Shown here one piece after another: positions 46,545-58,150 of a stretch of 64,000 nt of DNA (positions are counted from its first letter, which is position 1; every line of letters starts with the position of its first letter). Where the stretch lies: the NCBI GenBank assembly GCA_000697355.1, contig JNEN01000798.1:62001-126000 (forward strand), read 5' to 3'. The DNA is from Syncephalastrum monosporum B8922. Its lineage: Eukaryota; Mucoromycota; Mucoromycetes; Mucorales; Syncephalastraceae. A program made the translations under genes and the position numbers. The notes beneath the pieces were generated by a model. The model was not told the origin of the DNA. It saw nothing but the letters and a program-made list of their open reading frames with translations, and ran no database searches.

Positions 46545-46668
46545 TGGGGGCCCAGTCCCCATAACCCCCTCCTTTACGCCTCGGGTTTGCGGGAAGCTGG
46601 TACAATGTCATCATCCTTGTTATGGGTTTCTACCTTCATCGCGATATATAGTGAGATATTGGCGGTAT
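46545..46668 (+). repeat. dispersed repeat, copy 2 (right of APC1-A)
   Basis: Direct-orientation partner of 41837-41966, diverged, ending in GTGAGATATTGGCGGTA versus a similar end in copy 1. Together they flank the pseudogene and the tRNA-like pair. Confidence 0.55.
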
Positions 46669-48046
46669 GCTTTTATAGGCTTCTTTGGCCTTTTTGATTT
46701 ATAGTAAATAGCTGCAGTGTTAATCATCATTCATCACATCCGTTTAATTAACGAAGTTTAATCACTCTCGAGATTATCGCAGAAGAGCAGCTACGGAGGT
46801 CTTTGTAACATAGGTGTCATATACCGAAAGATCGCGAGCTGAGAACGACTTTGTTTTGTGGTCGCTTAATTGCAGTATGTCGCTTTGTTCTCGACAATAG
46901 GAAGCTGCTATCAATTATGCATACTTTAAAAATAACTCCCGCAGACAGAGGATGCGGAAGAGGAAGTGGAACGGAGCATTATCAAATAGTTGACGTCCCC
47001 GGCACATCGCCACCGCCGCCGCTCGCTCGCCCGCCCGCTACGCACCGCACACACCCCACCTATCCTATCATATCAGTAATCCTTATATTAATAGTCTGTT
47101 ATATATCTGGACGTACCTCCACCTCGTCTCGCCTCCACACCTCCTCGCCTCCACCGCTTCAACCGATCACTGCTTCTGATGTTAGCGTTTTAAAAAAAGA
47201 GACCATCCAGCTCACCTTCCCTTAATACCCCCGCCCCAGCACTGCCATGCCTATAGAAAACAGGTCCGCTTCAGCAATGGGCCATTTAAGGTTGGATGGT
47301 GACACATCCACGTTGTTCTGAGTTCCTCGTTGTTCAGGGGCCGCATGTGTATCAAAAGGACGCGTCTCGATTGTTTATGTTCTTGGACAGTCTCTCTTTC
47401 CACCTTACATTTCGAGCTTTCTAATTTCTGTTGATTACGAAGGTTAATATTCAATAATGTAAATACCCATTCGAGGCTAACGACGGTCGTTCTTTCCACA
47501 AAGATCGAACGCCAAGATCCTTGGGCAGTGAACCACCATGCCGTGATGGACCTTGTCAGTCCACCGCCTAGGTCAGCGAACTATGATACAAAGCGGAAGC
47601 CATCAGTCTAACTTTAAACCACTGTCTAATAGTTCGAAACATTTAGAACTTGACGTGAAGGGGTCAACTTACGACACCACTACTGCCGTCAGTGACGACG
47701 ACTTTGACATTGGCACTGACGACACTGGCGCCATCACTAACCTTCCAAGGTGTTTGACTGCTGCTACAGTTCATCGTAGCTTTCGCTTCAAGTACCGGCT
47801 TCAAGTATCAACTTCAAGTATCATATTCAAGACGATCTCCGCTAGCCCACTTATAGCACGGGATATGAACGCCACTGCAATATACTGGGTGTTTGGATCT
47901 GGATCCGCAGAGACAGGGCTAGATCTGTACATAGACGACGGAGAGTCGTCCGAGATGTTCTGACGACGAATCCCTGGAAGCAAATCACATCTGGAGGTGT
48001 CCTCGATATGCAGAAAATATACGACATATCTGAAGGCAGCAGGATA
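46669..48046. other. gene-poor region with one unsupported frame
   Basis: About 1.4 kb. A C-rich stretch occupies 47000-47060. A 136-codon frame at 47553-47963 is acidic and Ser/Thr-rich (DDDFDIGTDDTGAITNLPRC) but has no recognised domain and sits next to mobile sequence, so I leave it as undecided. Confidence 0.35.
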
Positions 48047-48690
48047 CTAAAGAGGAAGGCCGTTAGCAACCTTGATGCTAACGCATGATGATCGATGTCC
48101 GGCTTCAAGCCTGTGTTGGACCAGGACCGACCAACGCTTTTCGATCAGCCTTTCTTTACAGAATGCATCCAACTGGTGAACAGCTCCGCGGTCCCGTATG
48201 GCCAAGCACGACAAAGCTTTGCCGTCGAAATGGGGGGTGGCCTTTCGAAATTCGCTCTCGGAAGGCTCCGGACGTAGCTCAGGGACTATACCATACAGTA
48301 TATGATCGCTGGCACCCGAACAAATGTGCGATCGTCTCCCGGAGCCGAGGCTAAACGACTCCAACTGCGGGCCATCGAACTCCAGCGCGACAACGAGCTT
48401 GTATCTCGACACTTTTTAAAGCAATTAGAACTAGATTGAACAACCATTATAGAAAATATGGAAACTGGACTAAGTAATCATTATAGAAAATTTATAAACG
48501 CGCCGTCACACACGCTCCCTCAAGGCATACTGGTTCTAGGTTGATCTTTTCTCTAAATTGATGCTGCCTTCTTTTTGGGGTCAGCCTTGGTGTTGTCGTC
48601 GCCCTTCTCCTATTAGTAGTCTTTGGTGTCGTGTGGAGGCAAGGCTCAACGTAAGTAGCGCTCTTCTTGATGATGGCATCAGCTTGAACG
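48047..48690 (-). mobile_element. unclassified element fragment, copy 1
   Basis: The minus strand from 48690 to about 48250 is nearly identical to 59310-59700 on the plus strand, sharing CATCATCAAGAAGAGCGCT, the GTATGCCTTGAGGGAGCG block and a TTTTCTATAATG motif. This copy has an extra 31 bp between two TTTTCTATAATG repeats. It also keeps an open frame (48412-48047, begins MSRYKLVVALEFDGPQLESF) that is broken in the other copy. The class of element is unknown. Confidence 0.6.
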
Positions 48691-49229
48691 AACGCGTTGC
48701 CTTATGGGCATGACTGATATGAGAAAGCATGAGGATATCACAAGAAAAGGTGTTTTGGGTCTAATACATGGATACTTCCTCTGACCACTTAGTGTCTTCA
48801 GGTGACAACACGCCGACGGCGTCAAATACATCATTAAATACATATCTGTAATGCCCATAGAGGTGGTTAAATGGGCCTCGTGTATTTCAAAGCTCTTGCC
48901 TGTACATATGTACATGCCTTTATAATCACCCCTGCGATTGCAAAGTTGAAGCATAGCATATATCTGAGCATGTCCAGTCTGATATTCATAAAGTTAAGCT
49001 CGCATCATGTGACAAGAAGATTTCTCAGTATGACGGATCGCGGTCGTCATAGAGACTGGGAGAAGATTCCACGGGGTTCTCATCATATCCAGATCAAATT
49101 CTTTTTGGAATACAGTATGTGTGTGTGCCACGACCCCGATACAAAAATCCTGCATTTTTTTTCTTCTCTTCATTTTTTTTTTAACTTGTGCGCGTCTGCA
49201 TAGTCCCTTTTCTGTCGCTATAAAAAGAT
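48691..49229. other. spacer upstream of Hikeshi gene
   Basis: No gene seen. A TATAAAAAG sequence (49220-49228) lies immediately before the Hikeshi ATG, probably too close to be its TATA box. Confidence 0.4.
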
Positions 49230-49987
49230 ATGTTTGGTTGCATCGTTGCAGGAAGACTGGTAAGAACAAAGTGGGCTAGCGTAAGCGGGAAGGAGAGAGC
49301 GATCGCTCAGCTATTATGTCTAGGTGCAAACGAATTTGCAGCAAGTGGATGTGAACAAGTACATTTTCGAATTAGCCGATGCACAGGCGATCAACCACAT
49401 TGTCGTCTTTTTGCTGGGCACGATACCCTTCGAGGATGGATACGGCGCAACGGTGCATCTCTTGTGGCCCAACAAGGAGTGGCAACTTCTTGGCGCGTAT
49501 GTTGTCTGAATATAAGATTCCCCGTTTTCTGTGCTTATTTTGACATGTATGTCTTTATATTTTTAGACTGTCCAATGAGAAGGCGAGTGCCATTTTCCGG
49601 TTACGGCAGAAGACAAACCATGACTTACCACCGGGGACGCCTGCCACGTTGGGCATATCGATTGAGCCGACCCAAGTCATACGAGACCAGCTGGATGCGA
49701 TCCGCATGGACCAGCCGATGGATTTCACCGACGCGCCTTCTGCAGGAGCCCTCGTCAAGCCATCCCACAATGTCAACCAAACAGGACACATCGCAGACCG
49801 AATCCTGGAAAACTTGTACAACTACGTCACCTCCTTTTCCGTCCAAAACCTGCCTGTCAATGCGATCCCGATAGGCGAATTAACCGAGAACGGCTTTCTG
49901 CCTGTCAAGGCCTTCCAGACCTGGTTTGAAAACCTGTCCAGAAAGGTGGCGAATGATCCTCACTTCCTTACCAAACCTTCCTCATAG
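49230..49987 (+). CDS. Hikeshi/OPI10 family protein
   Basis: Three exons. Exon 1 encodes only MFGCIVAGRL (49230-49259), exon 2 starts VQTNLQQVDVNKYIFELADA at 49324, and exon 3 starts in LSNEKASAIFRLRQK. About 200 residues in total. Hikeshi carries ATP-form Hsp70 into the nucleus during heat stress by binding FG-nucleoporins; yeast Opi10 mutants overproduce inositol. The family start MFGC-VAGRLVQT, the PFEDGYGATVHLLWP-like core and the C-terminal WFENLSRKVANDPHFL helix are all present, so the protein looks intact. It lies between the two large APC1 copies and is unaffected by the rearrangement. Confidence 0.93.
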
Positions 49988-50274
49988 CAATCCTAACTAA
50001 TAATAGTAATGAATCATACCTCTCTCTCTCCATACACAAGTGAGAAACGCGCCACTTCTTTGTTCATCCATCATGCATGACGAAACGAGGGAAGGGGAGG
50101 GGAGGGGACAGAAGAGGGAAAAATGTTTAACAGGGAAATGAAACGGGCCTTTATTTTTCCGGTTTGGAATTTTTCTCTCTGGTAATCTCATATGCGGGCG
50201 GGCCGTTTCGGTCTTTGTTCGTTTTCCTTCCCCTATTCTTTTTTTTTTTTCTGTTCCTTTTTGTGTGTTCTTCG

Positions 50275-52526
50275 ATGGCTGAAAGCAACAGCAGCAACGA
50301 TGACACGCCTCCCAAAGGTTCGACTGCCCGAGTCAAGGGACTCAACGATGCTCCCGTCTCCAAGAAGCTGCGCATGACACTCGCATGCGGTCGATGCAGG
50401 TACGCACACGATGAGAAAGAATGCGAGAGAAATTATAATTAAATATATGGCGACTGACCGACATCAAACGGATAGGACCAAAAAAGGTAGATTTGACAAA
50501 CGAATGGATATCTCCTCCTACCATGGGCTCTGCTTAACTTTTGCCTATCAGTCAAATGTGATTTCACCCATCCTGTGTGTAAACGGTGTCAACATGCCAA
50601 AGGTATGCATTGAAACGAGAGAGAGAGCGAGAATTAAATCACTCACACCAAGGCTTGATGTAATTGGATCCAGCCGAGTGCTCTTACACGGGGTCTGCCA
50701 CGCAGCTCGACTTGTTCCATATCCTAAAGATCAATGAGACGGCCGAAAAGCTCCATGACCGAATACGCAGTCTGGAAGAAGAGCTCAAACGGGTGCGCCA
50801 CGCACGCGCCCGTCGGAGGCAGCATGAGCAGGAGCAGCAGATTCAGTACCCGCAGTGGAACATGTCGCTGACTCCGGACGGTCTCCGCATCGATACCAAC
50901 ATCCTCTCCATGCACGGCTTACATCGGATCCTCTTTGCGGGTCATGTCACTGCCGCGGCTGCAGCCACGAATGCCGCAGCTTCATTTACCAACGACGATA
51001 CGAACGGAAAACGAGAGACGACACGCAGCCGAGAGTTACTGTGGAAGTCGGGTTATAAATCGTTCCCTCTGTACTGCACATGGGACGGTCCGCGCCCGGA
51101 GCAGGACGGCAGCGTCACCGCGTCCGATAGCAGTACGAGCAGCGTGAGTAGCATACAGAGCAGTACGCACTCTAGCGAAGGCCATAGTCCCGCCGAGAGC
51201 GCCCAAAGCTCACCGCCCGCGACGCCCATCCCGAGTAGCAGTACGATCGAACACGTACCGCGCGACGTCCTGCAAGCGCTTGTAGTCGTGTACGACAAGT
51301 GCTTCCTGTGCTTCACCTCGCCTCGGCCGCACGGCTCGATCCTGAAGCGTTTCCAGCGCGACGACCTCGATCCGTTCCTGGGCAACGCCATTTTTGCGTG
51401 GGCGGCGCGCCATGCCACCATCTGTCACCACCTTTTTCCGGGCCAGGATCCGAGCCAGATCGGCGAAAAGTTCTTTATCCGCGCCAAAGATCTGTTGATG
51501 GACCGGTTCACGACGAGCCACATTGACACCGTGCACGGGCTGATTGTGATGCACAACTATGTGATTGGCAAGACGGGCGAGAAGCACGACAGCGAGGCGT
51601 ACATGTACCTCGGGCTGGCGCTGCGCATGTGCTTTGATCTCGGCCTGCATCGACAGGACGCGAGCCTGGACGCGGTCGAGCGAGAGCGTAATCGACGCTA
51701 CTTTTGGTCGTGCTTCTTCTTTGAGGCGCTCTGCAGCCTCAACACGGACAAGCCTGCGCCGCCCGACGACGTGTTTGACATTCCGTTTCCGGCGCCCTTG
51801 CCGCATGAGCTGGGCACGCCCATCCAGTGGCGCGTCGAGTTCATGAGCCGCCGCTTTGAAATCATCCGGATCTACCACAGTCTGACCTCCGTCCAAGCTG
51901 TGGACGCGGCCTCGATTGCACAAATCGCGGCGCAGGCCCAGCAGTGGTACACGCGTCTGCCCAGCTACTTTTGCTTCAGCGCCGACGATGCGATGTGGCA
52001 GACGCCGATCAAGGGCAGCGCCTGGCTCCGCGCGTTTGGCTGCCTCAAGCTCAACTTGGAGTACAACCACTTGCTGTGCCAGGTGCACAGCGTGCTCCGT
52101 TTCCACGGCTGGTCGGCGGATGCCCGAAAAGCGTGTCTGGCCGCGGCCGACACGGTGGTGGACCTGATGGGATGCTGGGCGACGGCCCTCCCGGACGGCT
52201 GGTGCCACGTCTCGCTCGAGCCGCCGACCGTGGCCGTGATGGTGTATGCCCACTTCTTGTCAGACCCGCACGTCCGCCAGCGGCTCCGTCGTCTGATCCA
52301 AATCTTGCAGGCGTCGCCGATGCACCATCGGCGGCACGTGATGGGCCTCATCGAGCGTATCCACAGCTTCTTGTTGGCGCCGCCCACGACGTTTCCGTCC
52401 GCTTACCAGACCGCGCCGGCGTCGCGCGCGGTGAACGAAGCACACCGTCTGGATCCTAACCAGATCATGGATCGGTATCCCACCGACAGTTACTATTCCT
52501 ATGACTATGACTGGTTTGCCAACTAA
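50275..52526 (+). CDS. Zn2Cys6 fungal-type transcription factor
   Basis: Four exons (50275-50399, 50476-50486, 50552-50602, 50674-52526) sum to 2040 nt, 679 residues. The DNA-binding domain is split over all four: ACGRCR, the 11-nt microexon giving TKK, VKCDFTHPVCKRCQ, and AECSYT, making C-x2-C-x6-C-x6-C-x2-C-x6-C. Without the microexon the frame is lost. A linker and a coiled-coil dimerisation helix (ETAEKLHDRIRSLEEELKRV) follow, then a Ser-rich region and the fungal transcription factor middle homology region with GHSPAESAQ-like disordered segment before FLGNAIFAWAARHATICHHL and LGLALRMCFDLGLHRQDASL, RRYFWSCFFFEAL. It would bind CGG-type half sites as a dimer; target genes are unknown. The C-terminus is Tyr-rich (SYYSYDYDWFAN), possibly part of an activation region. 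Confidence 0.88.
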
Positions 52527-52905
52527 CCTATATCATCGTGCATTTCCGATCGTGACCTCCCTTCTTTGTACATACCATGTTGGATGTAGATATCATTTCT
52601 CATGTAGTTATTTCTCTTCTTGTCTTTCTCTGTCTCTCAATCTTCATATGTTTATTTTTATTGGAAGCGCTCACACGAGCCCACCCGTATTCAATTAATA
52701 GCATTCTCTTACTCTTACTTTTTACTTTTGACTATGGCTTTTCAGTAGCATGATAATCATGATTTTAGGATGTGCGTGTGTCTATGTTACGTCTGGAGAG
52801 CGTCACGCATGAGGTGCCAAGGACGAGAGAAAAGGCCCACATGACCCCGACGAGTGCGGTCCTTTGTTGCATATTTTTTTTCCTGGTTTCTTCTTTCTAC
52901 TGCGA
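52527..52905. other. intergenic spacer
   Basis: About 380 bp between the Zn2Cys6 regulator and FIS1, T-rich, with no further gene seen. Confidence 0.5.
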
Positions 52906-53679
52906 ATGAAAGGTACGATGCCCATGGCCCAAGAGGCAGAAGTCATTCTCAGCCCGGAAGAACTCGACGTAAGTATTGGGTGAATGGGTCTCTCCCTTTC
53001 AATGGCCTTACGCTTCTGCATTGTCTACAGGTCGTCAGACGCCAATTCCTCAGGGAAGGCGAAGTAAGTAAAACGGGCAAGAGAGACACGAGCGAGTGAG
53101 CGAGTCGCTCATGCGTCATGGTGTGTAGTACGTGACCACCCAAACCAAGTTCAACTATGCCTGGGCCCTGATTCGCTCGGCAGACTCTGCGCATGTCGAG
53201 CAAGGCATTCAGTACTTGTCAGGTGAGTAAAAAGAGAGAGGGACAGAGAGAGAAAGAGAGTGTATGTGTATATATGTGTGTGTGCTCTTCTTGTTTCCTG
53301 ACATATGGGGATGTAGAAATATACGTGGATTCACCCGAACGACGACGCGAGTGCCTTTACTATCTTGCGATTGGGCATTACAAGATATCCAACTTTTCAG
53401 AGGCACGCCAATTCATCCGCGAGCTACTGAAGCATGAGCCACGCAACGAGCAAGCTATGGATTTGAACCGTCGCATTGACGAGAAAGTATCGAAAGGTAA
53501 GAAGAGAGAAAAAAGAAAAGAAAAGAAAAGAGAAAGAGAAAGAGAAAGAGAGCGCAGCCAATTCATCACATATTTCATTCTTTCCATGTGCAGAGGGCAC
53601 GATCGGCTTGGCTATTGTCAGTGGCGTGGTAGCAGTCAGCGCAGCGTTGATAGCAGCGATTGTCAAGAAAAGCAAATGA
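52906..53679 (+). CDS. FIS1: mitochondrial fission protein Fis1
   Basis: Five exons (52906-52968, 53031-53063, 53129-53222, 53317-53496, 53594-53679) sum to 456 nt, 151 residues, the usual size. It is a tail-anchored outer-membrane protein of mitochondria and peroxisomes that recruits the dynamin-type fission machinery. The cytosolic part is a TPR-like bundle with LSPEELDVVRRQFLREGEY, FNYAWALIRSADSAHVEQGI, RRRECLYYLAIGHYKISNFS and ARQFIRELLKHEPRNEQAM. The C-terminal anchor is TIGLAIVSGVVAVSAALIAAI followed by the short basic tail VKKSK. Three possible start Mets (52906, 52918, 52924) are in frame; the first is listed. Homology between APC1 copies B and C begins right at its stop codon. Confidence 0.94.
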
Positions 53680-54081
53680 AGAGAGACTTGGATACTTTAG
53701 GTTTGCAGATTTGAAAGTGTATATTTGCGATGTTGGGATACCCATCATCATCATATATCATATATCATGGTTCAGTTGCCGTCAGGACGTCTGACAAAGT
53801 AGACCACTTTGAAAAGTGAACGGTACCTGACGTCAATCTTGATCAGGGTCTTTCTTCCTGTGTCCTTTGGTAAAGTGATGCGCGTGACAGCAAAGTAGGC
53901 CAATGAGTCCTCTGAAACGCGAAAATATTCGGTGTCAATCTTCACCGAGGCCTTTTTTTCCTGCGCTTCATGTTGTCGTATGGAAGTCCATTGATGCGAA
54001 TCTGTTTCATAAAAAAGACGAGTGTTTTCTCCCGCGTCTACTTTTCTTCTCTTCTTTACACAACTTCCGAATAAATTTTCG
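53680..54081 (+). repeat. duplicated 5' flank of APC1-B (shared with copy C)
   Basis: From the FIS1 stop codon to the APC1-B start this sequence matches, in inverted orientation, 60380-60770 (for example GATACCCATCATCATCATATAT and GTGAACGGTACCTGACGTCAA), and its right part also matches 45893-46215 beside copy A. It is probably the promoter region carried along with the gene in each duplication. Confidence 0.8.
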
Positions 54082-57000
54082 ATGTCGTTACACACACTGG
54101 GTGCCTTTATACCTTTTGGTGAGACGCACCTCGCCAAACATGCCCATCTGAAAGACCCACGCCATGCTGCACCGACCTTACCCTCATACCAGCTCTTTCC
54201 GTACGATGACCGGCCCCGCATCGCCTTCGACGCGCTCGACAACGATTCGACGCGAACCCTCACACCCAGCCAGCCAACGATGCCCAATCCCTACGTGGAT
54301 CTGGAAGACGAGCTGTATGTGACGCACAGCACGGTGGTGTGGAGCCGGCAGGGCCATATATGTCAGTCGATGACGTTTGCAAGCACGGTGCAGCACGCGT
54401 GCTTTGGCTGGTTCCCGTCCACGGAGGGCCACGGCGTGCACCAATACCAGCAGCAGCACCAGTATCCGGCTCAGTCGCACCAGGCCATGGTACGGCGGCG
54501 CGCGCTGTGCATCGTCGTGGGCGACTCGGTTAAGCTGTACTTTGCCGACGGCGAGTCGCACTCGGTGCACGTGCCTTTTCCCGTGCACAACGTACGCCCG
54601 GTTCAGGTCGGCCTGCTGCTCGAGTGCCGGCCACACGAAGCCATGCTGGACGACCCGTCGCTTTCGCCCGTCATGTTCTTCCGGGTCGCGCACCCCATCG
54701 GCGTCGCCGAAGCGGTCGACTTCCCTCGCCTTACCGTGGATGATACCCACGAGCTTCTCCACACTGCCGTCGTAGAAGGCGGCCAGCACGAGCTGGTGGT
54801 CACCCACCGCCAGCGCACCGGCGACCACTGGGTGTGGCGGTACGAGCAGCAACAGCAGCAGCAGCACGACGATGCTCACCCGCAGCAGCACCGCGTCCCC
54901 ATGCGTCTCTTCGAGCTCTACAATGAGCGCAGCGGGTAAATTTGTTTCATCGCTTGCATGAATTTTGACTGACTGACTGCTTTAATTTTTATTTCCCAAA
55001 TACTGACATTTTATTGTTATCCTTGTACAGCCGCCGAGCACCTCGACGAGCCGGCAACCTGGAAACGCAGGTTTTTATGGTGCACAAGCACGACGGCGCC
55101 GAGGTCCTTATGATAATGAACCAGCGGCGGGGCCAGCTCAGCGGCCTGAGCGTGCGCGCCCTGTTGACTGGCGCCGACCCTCTCTGTTTTCGCCTGGAGG
55201 GCGTCAAGGCCGCCGTCCCGGTCGCGCGTGGGGCTGGCCTCAACGACGCCGTGCTGCATTACGAGAACGCGCTGCAGCTTCTCGTCGACCTCGACACGCA
55301 GACGCTCCTCCGCATGGACGACGTGCCGGACTTGCCGACCCACCCGCGCGCCATCCTCGACCTGCGGGACAGCGTCCGCCAGCGCTTCAACATCCTCACC
55401 AAAGACACCACGATGCGCTACGCCCTCGTGACCCAGCCCGCTTCCAGGATTGTCCAGGACAGCCTGGCCGCGCTTGCCTGCACTCTCGACTCGCACACCT
55501 ACGCGCTCTTCCGGCAACGATACCTGCAAGCCCGGCTCGAAGGCCACGCTGAATGGGACGCATTCAGCTGCGTGCTCTTCTCGCTCTTTCCGCTGGCACC
55601 GGTGTCCTCGATGCAGGTGGACCCCGATGAGGAGGTAGCCGCACTGTGGCAACTCGTGCGCGACGTAGGCGACACGCACTTGCCCTCCGACTTGCGCGCA
55701 CTCATTCCGCCGCGGCCGTATACCACGCGTGCACACGAACTGCTCCAACGCGTCCAGGCGCTGAAAGCGCCACCGCTCCTGCACACCGTCGACGCCGTCG
55801 AGGCGATCGTGCGACAGCTGCACGTTCAGTTCGAAGACTACCGCATCTACAAATACCGAAAGAACCTGGTGGAGCCCGTCGTGGAAGTGCTCGTCCATCT
55901 CTGCTGTATGCTCGGCAAGAACGACTGGCTGGAGTATTACCAACCTCATCTGGATTTCGACCTCTCCGACCCTGAAAAAGGTAAAGAAGAGGAAAAAGAA
56001 AAAAGGAAAAAGGAAAACAGAGCGGGGCACCCAGCGATCGTGGGATGGAAGCCATAATAACACACGGATGCTCTAGTCCTATGCCTGCAACTGGAGAACC
56101 ATGCGCCGATGCAAGACGAGCCGATCATGGTGGACATGGAGCTGCGGTACGAGCCGCCTACGCCCGCGAACCCACGCACTCTCGACTCTGTCTTCCAGGC
56201 CCAGATCACGCCCCCGGCTGGCGTGGGCGAGCACAGCTATGCGTCCAACATTCGGATGATCTGGCAGGTCTACCAAGCGCTCGGCGAGCACGGGCCACGC
56301 GGCATGATGGACCTGCTTCTGAAGTTGGGCTGCAGGCGGTGGCAGCTGGAGAATCTTGACGCGCGCATGATCGAGCCCGTCCTGACCGCCCTCGACGCGT
56401 GCAAGGCCGATCTGGACCCCCAATGGAGCTCGGACGCGTACGCACTCCTAGGTAAAAAAACAAAAAAAAAAAAAGCATAGCATGGGAGGAAGGGAGAGGG
56501 GAGAGGGCGGTTTGCTAAGGACGGGGGAACTCATAAAAAGTATATGGAGCAGGACTCAGCGACGTATACGAGCAAATGAGCACGACGCGCGGCCGCGTGG
56601 ACCCCAACTCGGAAAAGTATCGCCCCATGGTGCAAAGCGCCGAAGACGCGCGGCGCAAGGACATGCGGGAGATGGTGGCGCTGGCGACCCAGGCCCAGGC
56701 GCCGCGCGTGGAGGATACTTCGGACCTGCTCTCGCCCGAGACCGAAGTGCTACGTATCGGCTATGAAGGCGTGATTCGGCGCGTTCGCAAGATGCTGGAT
56801 CCGACGCGCACGCCTGAAATCACGGTATCCACCCGGCCTGATTTAGGGGACTCGGAACTATCGAACGAGCATCAAGGCGTGCTGATGAACGTGATCCAGC
56901 GCACGATGGCGCTCTCGTGCGGCCGCGGTCCGTTCGCCTATGGCACGTACATGCCCGACGCGTCCAAGACGTACACGATCGACCCGATCAACCTTTCCGC

Positions 57001-58116
57001 CAAGATCCTGCCGCTCCGCACCGTTGTGACCGTCGACGAGAACGAGTGGGACCCTGAGACGAACGAATGGCCGGCGTTCCACAGCGGCGTCGCGGCCGGC
57101 TTGCGGATCTCGCCCCGGTTCGAAATCACCGCGTCGTGGCTCAAGTTCTGCACGGCGGAGCAGCTCAAGCCCGAGCACGGCGGCATGCTTCTCGCGATCG
57201 GACTCAAGCAGGGCTTTGCTGAGCTCCCGACGATGGAATGGTACCGGTACGTACAGCAAGAGTGCACGCCGGTCCCGATGGGCTTTGCGCTGGGCCTGGC
57301 CGCGTCGCACCGGGGGACGGGCCACCGCCGCATCACCAAGCTTTTGCGCAACTATGTCCCCGCCTTTCTGCCTGTGAACGAGTCAGAGTTGGAGCACCCG
57401 TCGTATGTCGAGCCGATGTGTACCCTCAGCATGGGGCTGGTGCATATGGGCACGAGCGACGAGATCATGTGCAAGGCGTTCTTTGCCGACATCCAGCAAC
57501 ACGCGTACGACCCTCCCGCCGAGCTCAAGCCCAACTACGAGGGTTGCTCGCTCGCGGCCGGCTTTGCACTCGGCTTTACCTGCCTGGCGCACGGTGACGA
57601 CGCAGTATCGATCGCCCATCTCGGCCTCAAGAACCGGCTTCTCATGCTCACGACCCAGAGCGATGCGCCGCACCACCTGTCCCGCGGCGGCTACCTCAAC
57701 CTGGACGCGACCCTTCCGGGCGCGACCATCGCTCTCGGTCTCATGTTTCTCAAATCCAACAACGAGGCACTGGCAGAGCGCTTGCCAGGCCTGCATACCC
57801 GCCCACAGCTGGATATCATCCGGCCTGACTTTCTGCTGCTGATGATTGTCGCGCGCAACCTCATCTTGTGGGACGCGATTGAGCCCGAGGCGCAGTGGAT
57901 CACGAACCAGCTCCCGCCTTTTCTGCGGGGCGATCTGACCGAGGAACACCCCGACTGGGAGATCGAGTTGTACAAGCAGGTCAAGAACCACATTGTCGGC
58001 GGAGCGTGCCTTGTCGTCGGTCTGCGCTATGCAGGCACGAACGACCCCGATGCGATTGATTTCCTGCTCCAATATCTCGACCAGTATATGCGATGGATGG
58101 CCGTCACAGGTAAACG

Positions 58117-58150
<34 letters not shown>

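Noticed and set aside
51210..52253. Minus-strand frame opposite the Zn2Cys6 regulator
   Set aside because: GC-rich coding sequence leaves the opposite strand open by chance; the plus strand has the domain evidence and splice logic.
55017..56063. Minus-strand frame opposite APC1-B exon 2
   Set aside because: Shadow of the GC-rich exon; copy A keeps the plus-sense protein, not this one.
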